Origin: Peronospora farinosa
Taxonomy: Eukaryota; Oomycota; Peronosporomycetes; Peronosporales; Peronosporaceae
Direction of reading: 5' to 3'
Assembly (NCBI GenBank): GCA_947646735.1
Contig: CANTFK010000239.1
Span: 402,782-466,781 of the forward strand
Length of the DNA: 64,000 bases
Under the pieces are notes generated by a model. It saw nothing but the letters and a program-made list of their open reading frames with translations, did not search any database and had not been told where the DNA came from. The position numbers were made by a program, and so were the translations under genes. Numbering within the stretch: position 1 is the first letter of the stretch; every line of letters starts with the position of its first letter. This document shows, piece after piece, positions 53,288 through 61,400 of the stretch.

Positions 53288-54520
53288 TTATAAAATCGCA
53301 ATGGTGTGGCTATCAGGTCGAGTCCGAGAAGTTTGGGCCGCCATTACAGATGAGGCCAGAAGAGGGTTACTAACGTTAATGCCCGTTTGAGCAAACATCC
53401 GAAACGCTCTCCGTTCGTTGCGGTAGCTCCGCTTCTGCTTTGCTCGATACCCGACAGTGGCACCTATCAAGCCCACGATTCCGAGCATGATCGATGCGTA
53501 GAAGAACGGGCTTTTCGTTACGCTTGAAGTGGCCGACAAGCTGTTATCGACACTGTCGTCTGACATTTGATAAGGAGACAATGTCGGGGTAGATATGGGA
53601 GGCTGGTTATCGGTGCCTGATAAACTAGATGAAGCAAGTGCATCCTGCGAATTGTCGAAAGGGATCTTTTCCACCGAGTAGCTGGGGTTTACCGAAGAAG
53701 AGAGCGAAGATCCAGCACCATCGCTTGAAGATGTACCATCAAAAATTGATGAGCTGCTAGAAGAAGCTTTTGTTGACGGAACTGGTGGGGTCGAAGCACC
53801 ATTTGTGCTGTTAGATAATGATGATGATGGTGGGGTTGGCATCGGTAAAACTGTTACTTTCTCTCTTTGGACATCCTCCCACTTCACATCTCCTGCCATT
53901 GATTCAGAACCAGACGAAAAGTCACCGCCGCTGCTGGTGTCACTCATGCCTTCGCCGTTGCTCTTCTCGCTAGTATCCACGGGTGGTATTTTAACTTTTG
54001 TGTCTGAACTTCTAGCAATTTTTTGACCAGCCAAGGAACAAGCGAGAGCTCCATCTTTGATCGATTGATGAGCAACAAGATCGTTCGTGCTGTCTAAGGC
54101 TTGCGTCGCATGCACCCGGCCTTCGGAGTCAGGATGTATTCTTTCGCCAGCAACTTGCTTATTACCGACAATCATCCCGCAATCCACACACCTCCACTGG
54201 ACTGAAAATGACATGGACGTGTTTGTACCTAAGAGTTGCTGGAAGATATCACGAGATAGAAACAAATCTCCACTTTCGCATGCAGCGCACCGATCAGCAA
54301 CTCGAAGAATTGGCCGAGAACCGAGCAAACAATTCTCACACCACACTTCAACGCACTGTCCAACACATCGAGCTCCTTCCGGTTGTGCACAGCTCATAAA
54401 GGTGTAGAAATCTGCATCAGTCGTGTCGGTTAGCCTCGCTGCTAGTCCATGAAATTCTCCGTTCTGTGCTTGGATAGTGGTGCTGGAAAGGACGCCAATT
54501 AGTACCGAACTCTTCCTCAT
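53288..54520 (-). CDS. Membrane-anchored expansin-like (double-psi barrel) protein
   Basis: 410 residues. After a short N-terminal hydrophobic segment (weak signal peptide), residues ~35-115 form a Cys-rich domain: CVGQCVEVWCENC, then PILRVADRCAACESGDLFLS and FSVQWRCVDC. The VxDxC..C..xDLxLS pattern is that of expansin/RlpA/barwin-type double-psi beta barrels, which loosen or bind cell-wall polysaccharides. A Ser/Thr/Pro-rich stalk of about 200 residues follows, then one transmembrane helix near 336-358 (FFYASIMLGIVGLIGATVGY) and a basic cytosolic tail. A full expansin would have a second carbohydrate-binding domain, absent here. Likely acts at the oomycete's own wall. It lies head-to-tail with the related gene at 52098-53072. 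Confidence 0.75.
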   Translation of the reverse strand: MRKSSVLIGVLSSTTIQAQNGEFHGLAARLTDTTDADFYTFMSCAQPEGARCVGQCVEVWCENCLLGSRPILRVADRCAACESGDLFLSRDIFQQLLGTNTSMSFSVQWRCVDCGMIVGNKQVAGERIHPDSEGRVHATQALDSTNDLVAHQSIKDGALACSLAGQKIARSSDTKVKIPPVDTSEKSNGEGMSDTSSGGDFSSGSESMAGDVKWEDVQREKVTVLPMPTPPSSSLSNSTNGASTPPVPSTKASSSSSSIFDGTSSSDGAGSSLSSSVNPSYSVEKIPFDNSQDALASSSLSGTDNQPPISTPTLSPYQMSDDSVDNSLSATSSVTKSPFFYASIMLGIVGLIGATVGYRAKQKRSYRNERRAFRMFAQTGINVSNPLLASSVMAAQTSRTRPDSHTIAIL

Positions 54521-56004
54521 CGAGTTGAGAGCAAAAGCTGAAGTACTACAATTATTGCATAACTATGAGCTGTTGACCGTCGCAACGATGGATAAACATA
54601 GGAAGCCTTCAACTTGACCTGTAGTGGCGTTTCGTCATCGCAACTGTGACGCTACGCATCTTCTGTACATATATATCTCAGACTCTGACAATACGAGTAC
54701 TTATCCGACCATATTTACTGTTTTAAATGGGGTGCAGCAACCACCGAGCTTATAATGTGAATAAATGAAAGCATTTTGATAGATGGTAGACAAGATCATC
54801 GAATCAGTAAAGCCTTCAGTAGCTACAATGGTAATGGCGCTGAAATTGAGCACCTTCGAGGCCGACATACAAGAGAAGCTCACCTTTGCATAGCGGATAA
54901 GGTAACGACCTGCTGCAAGGAAGAACGATCCAAGTACATATGCAATCGACAAGTACCTGATGTACCTGTCCTCGATAAAGGCGCTCAAGTTTGATAACCT
55001 ACGGTCAGGTTTTGAAAATGCTGGACCAAGTGTTGCTGGCTTGTCCGTCGCATCTTGTTACCTGTCTGGAAACGCACATGTCAAGCAAAGACACAAGCAC
55101 GCCAAGTTTAAGTCAGGGAAAATAGAAGAAGATCATTGTCACTAACGACATATTCTAAGCCATTGATCCAGCGCATCAAGCACCAATACGATAGAGAATG
55201 GACATACTAGAAGCTTTGGTGGATAAAGATAGCAGATGAGCAATAAAAAGTTAGCTGCAACCAGGCCAAGAAAAATCCAATCCAAAAATAGTCAGTGTCT
55301 CGCCTTCATGGCATGAGGTATGCGCGGTATGAAAAAGTGCTCGCTGGATGCGCGAAGCACCCAAGCAGCCGAGGTCCATCACGAAGCAGCTCATCGCATT
55401 CATCAAGTTCTTGCACATCGTGTTGCCCTTGATTTAGGATACCGCGACCAGGCAGAAAAGCTACACAAGCGGAGCTGTCGTATGCTAAAAAGTGAACATA
55501 CGTAGGCTACATGCTTTGCGTATGTGACTGGAGGGCATCAAATGACTGCAGGTTCGAAAAGTCGAGCAACAAGTAATCTTAACTATATTATCAAGCAATA
55601 AATTCCAATCACGCAGTTTTGCAGCTGTCCGAAAACATCTTCACGATCTTAAAACGAAGGCGCCTTCAGCACAAGCAATTAAGTCGGCCCAGCGGTGCTC
55701 TTCAGGCTCCGACAGCTGCATCGACACGAAGGCGTATGTAGCTTTGACTGGTCAGCACATTTTTTATATTGGTGGTCCCCAGCACGGAAGTTAGGGGCTG
55801 AGGTTGAGATATGATGACACGCAAGCACATTAATATCACTGCCATTTTGGCATACAAATAAAGTCAATAAGATAGTAGTACCGTAACTGTCAGTAAAATT
55901 GTGTATTTAGAGTTTCCGGAGGTCGGATCATGGATGCATATCGTCACATGTCCGTCCGTAATTAAGCTCGAAATTTGAATGAAAACAATACAAAGCATCC
56001 GACC
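54521..56004. other. Interval with coding-like fragments, no intact gene
   Basis: On the minus strand about 55050 to 54890 one frame reads coherently (FSKPDRRLSNLSAFIEDRYI, then LSIAYVLGSFFLAAGRYLIR) and ends at a good donor GTGAGC, so it may be an exon of a membrane protein; partner exons were not found. On the plus strand 55335-55505 there is a helix-like frame (EVHHEAAHRIHQVLAHR). Neither is recognised. Confidence 0.3.
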
Positions 56005-56249
56005 TGTAACAAGGTATCTAGTTACACGTAAACATTAAGTAATTTACTTAATGTAAGGTCTAAAAGTATCCATGATTACTTTTGACCTGTCACTTGGGTG
56101 CGATACACAAAGGTGACCCACCCTCGTGAATGTGATATCCATTAATGGATTCACATGGGAAGGGATGACGCTAGTTGAAACTAGGCATCGCGACGTCTCA
56201 GAAGGAAGTCATTAGCGAGCTTAAATCTAGATTTAAGCTCATGCTTCAG
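56005..56249. repeat. Palindrome-rich block at the LTR A edge
   Basis: Contains TGTAAC...GTTACA (56005-56026), a 21-bp near-perfect palindrome at 56033-56053 and the perfect palindrome GCTTAAATCTAGATTTAAGC at 56219-56238. It is absent from the other LTR A copy, where the corresponding join is direct. Confidence 0.6.
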
Positions 56250-56677
56250 TGTAACGTGGTTCACGACGGTTGTAACATCATTTCGAAAGTTTACGGTTAA
56301 ACTCTCCTTTGTATTGCATATAATGCATTATTATACTTCTCTTTATAGAGGTATTAAGTATGAGCGTTATAATACGGTATTCTGTAATACCGTATCTTAT
56401 CGATTGGGATTCGATAAATCACTAACGCTGTATTAAGTACATCATACACAGATGTTTAGACGATACGTCGTTCAATAGCAAAGTCTGCATATAATAATTA
56501 CTATTATAGTAATTAATCTAGTGTAGTGTACTTAGAGTAGGACTATTCATAAAAACTTAAAGCATAAATAAAATCAGTTCTCATTTTGAGTTTAAGATCG
56601 CAAGTCGCTCTGACTTGTTCTCTTGTGCACTTTGCGCGTTGGTTCTATGAACCTCTAAGCTTCTAGCTTGTTCTTGC
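56250..56677 (+). mobile_element. LTR family A, copy 2, truncated
   Basis: Starts TGTAACGTGGTTCACGACGG and matches the inverse of 23268-23904 over about 430 bp, including the paired GATACGGTAT/ATACCGTATC element. It stops at 56677, where the family C element begins, so the remaining ~200 bp of the LTR are missing or displaced. Confidence 0.75.
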
Positions 56678-57357
56678 TGTGGTGGAGTGGGATTCGCAAA
56701 ATTGCTGATGTGATTCCGACTCTCCACTGGCGCCCGGACGACCGACTAACGGATGGGCTACCCCGATTCCGTGTATATAGCCTTCCTCACCTTGTGTACC
56801 CGTCGGTTGGGCGGGTTGCTCTTTTCTCTGTGGACTTGAGTCGATGTTGATCTTAATCGAATTAGGTGATCTTGTGGAATTTTTCGCAAAATCGACCGAA
56901 TACTTGGTGTGATCGTACCAATAGATCCCAATTGTCGAATAAGGCGGAGCTTGAATCTTCTGACCACTTGAGCAGAACCTTCTGACCACTTGATTCGTCC
57001 TGCACTTGCTTGCCCTGCCCTTACTTGTATTTTCTGCGGCCGATCGTAGTTGAGTTGTTGTGTTGAGTATTCCTTCACATGGCCAAACAATCCATGGTGC
57101 ACTTGTAGTCGATATTCTCAGCGTCGGGAGGCCAAAGAATCCAGCCCGGAAGAGAAGTCGACACGTGTACTTAGAAGCAAATTGAACTCTGTTAATGTTA
57201 ACCAATCAAATACCAAAACCTATGATCTTGACTATCTGTAGCTCAGGATCTATTGCCACGTATCGCCCTTTCGGAGAAATCAAATCTTGTAATGTGGTCC
57301 ACTCCAATATCGCCGCGATCTGGATCGCTACCTCGGTTGGATCTAAAACCATTTTTG

Positions 57358-57556
57358 TATCGGATCGCGGTACTAAATAATTAGTATCGGATCGCTGTAC
57401 TAATAATTAGTATCGGATCGCGGTACTTATACTTAGTATCGGATCGCGGTACTAATAACTAATATCGGATCGCGGTACTAAATAATTAGTATCGGATCGC
57501 GGTAATAATAATCAATATCGGATTGCGGTACTAATAATTAGTATCGGATCGCGGTC
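57358..57556 (+). repeat. 26-bp minisatellite, eight copies
   Basis: Units TATCGGATCGCGGTACTAA plus a 7-bp AT-rich linker, with single-base changes; the last unit runs into GTCCGCCGGATCA. Three copies are present at the matching place in copy 1 (24321-24392). Confidence 0.9.
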
Positions 57557-57879
57557 CGCCGGATCACGACTTGTCGTCTTCACCGTTTCTCGGGTCATGT
57601 GAGATGGTCCATTTATATGACGTCATGTCCAGCTCATTCCAGTCTTTTAAAGCAACGTAATTCACACCTGACCGTCTTCCACATTATTGAGATTACCAAT
57701 CCTCCTTCTTAGCGATCGCGTTCACGTGAATTGCCATCAAAAAGTATCGGAGATCGCAATTGCGTAGCTTCTAGGCCATAGTTAACTCCACATAGAACTA
57801 CGAACTCCACCATTCACTGTTTTCCATCCCATTTGCCATCGTCTCGAAACTTCTTCTGCGGGATCGCGATTCATCAATA

Positions 57880-58365
57880 TTGACCATTTCGGACTTAACC
57901 GAAAATATGCGATCACACTTTGCCAAATTCACTCTTTCGCTTCGCCACAATTACAAGCCAGGCTTGTTGATTTTGTCGGCAACCGTTAAGGGTTTTGAGA
58001 AACCATGGTCAATTTTAATTGACTCAGGGGCGTCGGGTAATTATGTCCGACGTCGTTACCTTGAAGGGAGTCAGCTCTATGCTGAGGCGCTAGAAGCGCA
58101 AGAGGGTGACAGCATAACCGTGCGCCTCGCAACAGGTGTACGTGTCACCGTTCCTAAAGTTCCGTTGAACTTAGGTGTGAAGTTCTTAGACTATAATAGC
58201 GTTGAACGCTGTCTTGTCCTAGATTTGGACTCGAGACATGATCTCATTCTCGGTATGGCCTGGCTGGAACGCCACGAGCCGTGGATCGATTGGAGATCCA
58301 AAACTTTAGGCGCAACGCGCAATGCTCCTAGCAAAGCTTTGGAGAGTCATGCCCACCTTCGCTAA
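57880..58365 (+). pseudogene. Retroelement aspartic protease (retropepsin) fragment
   Basis: A 161-codon frame with the active site ILIDSGASGNYVRRRYLEGS, the flap-like region TVRLATGVRVTVPKVPLNLG and the C-terminal DLILGMAWLERHEPWIDW, the typical Gypsy/DUF-type retroviral-like protease. It ends at a stop; the following frame (58322-58678) is Ser/Asp-rich linker in a shifted frame. No reverse transcriptase follows because another element interrupts it. The start is not an ATG. Confidence 0.75.
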
Positions 58366-58647
58366 GAAACAGAAGTGCTATTGGCGCGAGCCATTAATTG
58401 ATTCAGTTAGTGTGCTGGACATTGGAGTGTCTGAGTTGATAAACTCCGATGTCAACAATAATAGTGTCGAGCAGAGCTCAGTGACACTTAGTGGAACGGC
58501 ACGTACTCCGTTGAGTGATACTAAAAGTAATATTGAGACACTGGATGTCGGTAATGACATCGGCTCTCGTATAGAGCAAGTGAAGGTCGATGACCTTGTT
58601 AGTGAAAGTGGCTGTAAATGCGATTCACTGGATGTCGGTAATGACAT

Positions 58648-59460
58648 TGTGGTGGAGTGGGTTATCAAAATTGTATGATAAGACCCCTAAACTACTTACT
58701 TTGCCGGACTACAGACTGTCGGAGGGGGTACCCCGATGCCGCGTATGGACCTTCTCTCACCTTGTGTACCCGTCGGCTGGCGGGTTGCACTCTTCGGAGG
58801 ACTTGGTGATGATGTAGACGTCTGCCTTGAGGGAGGTAGACCTGGGGGGCCTCGAGTAGATATGCTTCACTCGGTGGGCCGGTAGGTGGCCACTCGATCG
58901 ACCTTATCGAGAGTGGACTTAGAGCCAAATTCTTCAGAGCGCTTGTCGTCCCTGGCCTTTTCCTTCTTGTTTCAGGGGTATTAACCACCTGACCTTTACG
59001 TTGCTCCCGGACCGTGAGGTGAGGGAGACCGCTTCCGATAGCGGGTGTTGGGAGGTGTTGCTACTCGAACGAGCTCACAGGCCAAATATATCCTGGAGCT
59101 CTATTCGCACTTGAACTTCGCTACACAGCTGTCTTCGACGGGGTCCAAAATTCATCCCTTCCCGGAACAGTGAGTATCTTAGAGCAAGTTCTTCTTGGGT
59201 GACGGAGTCGTGCCACGTGCGGGTTAAGCTCGCACTTGAGTCTAACCACGCGTCTGTCTTCAAGGGGGGGGGGGGCAAATATATCTTTTCCCCGGAACAG
59301 GCGTGTGGCCAGACTCGAGTTCCTTTACAGCGCGACGAAGACTTGCCAAGTAGATCGCAAATTGAGTAGTATTTAATATAGTCCTATCCTTTTAACTCCT
59401 TTACTCTATCCTTGCCTGAAGCTCTGATTCCTTGCGTCGACTGGTCTGATCCTTGTATTA
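58648..59460 (+). mobile_element. LTR family B, copy 2
   Basis: Begins TGTGGTGGAGTGGGTTATC and parallels 25136-25900, including CACCTTGTGTACCCGTCGGC and AGTCCTATCCTTTTAACTCC. A run of G lies at about 59266-59275. The right limit is approximate, just before GAGTGGCTGAACC, which is shared by both copies. Confidence 0.6.
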
Positions 59461-59484
59461 ACCGGTCCGGAGTGGCTGAACCCC

Positions 59485-59660
59485 GAGGGGCCGAGGTCGA
59501 CCAATGAGGGACCGGGTCGACCGACGAGGGACCCAGGTCTACCAATGAGGGACCGGGTCGACCAATGAGGGACCCAGGTCGACCAATGAGGGACCCAGGT
59601 CGACCTATGAGGGACCCGGGTCTACCAACGAGGGCCAGGTCGATCAATGAAGGGCCATGG
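59485..59660 (+). repeat. ~20-bp minisatellite of GAGGGACC type
   Basis: About eight units close to GAGGGACCGGGTCGACCAAT, immediately downstream of the LTR in the same position as the array at 25980-26080. Confidence 0.85.
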
Positions 59661-59897
59661 TCAACTCCCTTCGGTACCGGTTAACCAGTACCCTGATATT
59701 TTCTTCAGGGGGTCCTGCGGATTGTTCTCTGCCAACGATCGCTCCCCTTCGAGGCCCTTGTCTTTCTGGTCTCCTGTCCCCGACCCACGGTCTATAATCC
59801 GAATCCAACTGGATTCTGGGATCCCCATATCGCAAAAACAGCACTTCACCACAGCCGCCCCCTGCACTTGCTCAGCCGTACAACGGATTGAGCACGC

Positions 59898-61137
59898 GCA
59901 TGTCTTCGCTTCCTTCGTCACGTAAGTCCGTTGCTGTCCCCTTTGTTGATCGTCCAGTTCTAACTCGTGTCGTTCCAGCCATGTCTTCCCCCGGTTCTGA
60001 CCCACCGTCTGCTGACCCACCGTCCGCTGACCCACCGTCCGCTGACCCACCGTCTGAGAGCCGACATCGATCGCTTCCGCGCCTTCGGTTGACCCTCCAT
60101 TTGAAGAGGTATCCTTGGCCGACCTTCCCGGGCCGGTATCTTCACCGTTGAGTTCTGCCGAAACTGTCGTCGTTGATAGCTCTCCCGTCTTCACCGCTTT
60201 GCCTCCTGCCAAGACGGCAGATTCTTCTGCCACATCGGTCTCCATGGTTGACAACCCGTTTTCCGCGCCAGTCGACGTGCGTGTAGCTCTGAAGGAACTG
60301 CAAGCTCTCGTGGACACGCAATCTCGCTGCATAGAGGACTGCGAGGGTCGGCTAGGTGTCGTTCCCACTTCGGCCACTCGTTGTGAGCGTTTGGAAAAAA
60401 CGTTACGCGACAATTCCCAGCTGGTGGTCCAACTCCGCGAAGCTCTTTAGCGCGAGACGACACTGGTGGATCGCCTGCGATGGAAGATCGACCACATTCG
60501 AAGCCGTTACTCGCTTCTTGCTGCAGAGCTTGATCACGTCGACTTCTCCGATGGTACACCTCCGGGACCAGCTCCTCCTTCGGCAGCTTCGCCGCCGGCC
60601 GTATGTTCCCCTTCGAGGCCGGCAAAAGCTCTTGGTAAACTGTCCAGGAGGCCGTCACCCCGTGTGCCTGCCAAAGCTTCCAAGCCTCTGAGGCCCGACA
60701 CATCCGCGATACCGCTGTAGGAAGTATCTGGTGGCCGCTCTCCTGTCACGCTGGAGTCTTCGGACGACGACCTCAGCGACCTCAGCGACGACAGCGAGAC
60801 ACTTCGGGCGGCCCTGGCCAAGTCTTGTTCTTCTGGTCGGCGCCCACCAGTTCAAGCCCTTTACGTCTTCCGCCGACGTCCGCTCCCCCATTGAGGTCCA
60901 CCTCGGCTTCCGGCCTCTTGCTGAAACGGGCGATGTTCGGGACGTCGGACTCGGAGACTGAGTCTTCTGCGGAAAAAGAAAAGAGCGCGCCCACTGTTGC
61001 GGACAACAATTCGCCACTTTCGACCGACTCTTGCTTTCTCCCCAAGGATGCCATGATCCCAGGGTACATGCAGTCGAAGACCTTCTCTGCCGCGAAAGTG
61101 GCGCCTTGGCCGGTCGACCTGGTCAATCTTGGTGCAT
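59898..61137 (+). pseudogene. Gag-like coding region of family B element, broken
   Basis: Plus-strand frames in series: MSSLPSSRKSVAVPF... with four PPSAD repeats (59994-60055), then a shifted frame with a helical region (VRVALKELQALVDTQSRCIE ... LEKTLRDNSQLVVQLREAL), a stop at 60448, a further helical stretch (TTLVDRLRWKIDHIRSRY), an acidic segment (SSDDDLSDLSDDSETL) and a final piece ending near 61137. Coiled-coil plus acidic, Pro/Ser-rich composition fits a Gypsy Gag, but no zinc knuckle is seen. Several stops and shifts make it non-functional. Confidence 0.5.
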
Positions 61138-61139
61138 TG

Positions 61140-61400
61140 TAACGATATCTCCAAAAGACTTGGTCGACCAGCTGGATCTACCTTGGGGTTAGTTCGGTCT
61201 TCCGGATTTGCTTGGTCCTTGGACCCCTTTCTCTTGTTCCCCGTAGGGAATCCGCTTCCTGTAGCGGGTGTTGGGTGTTGACACTTACTTGACACCTCAG
61301 GCCAACTATCCTGAGGTTCAACTTGCGTAACTTGAGCCGTCTAGTAAACGCCTCACACCTTCACCATCCCTAACAGCCCACCGCCATTAATCACGACGTT
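61140..61400. mobile_element. LTR-like remnant between two opposed elements
   Basis: Shares blocks such as CCGCTTCCTGTAGCGGGTGT with the second half of LTR B (about 59029-59050), but is otherwise diverged. It marks the junction between plus-strand gag and the minus-strand Gypsy element. Confidence 0.4.

Larger units (their letters stand above)
56678..58647 (+). mobile_element. LTR-retroelement family C, copy 2, with protease
   Basis: Begins TGTGGTGGAGTGGG; the first ~180 bp parallel 22965-23130. Contains the expanded 26-bp minisatellite and, at 57880-58365, a retropepsin frame. It is cut by the family B LTR at 58648. The last 20 bp before that junction (CTGGATGTCGGTAATGACAT) are a repeat of 58542-58561. 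Confidence 0.65.

Noticed and set aside
57358..57556. Regular direct repeats that might suggest a CRISPR array
   Set aside because: Units are contiguous with tiny similar linkers, no unique spacers, and the context is eukaryotic retroelement DNA; it is a minisatellite.
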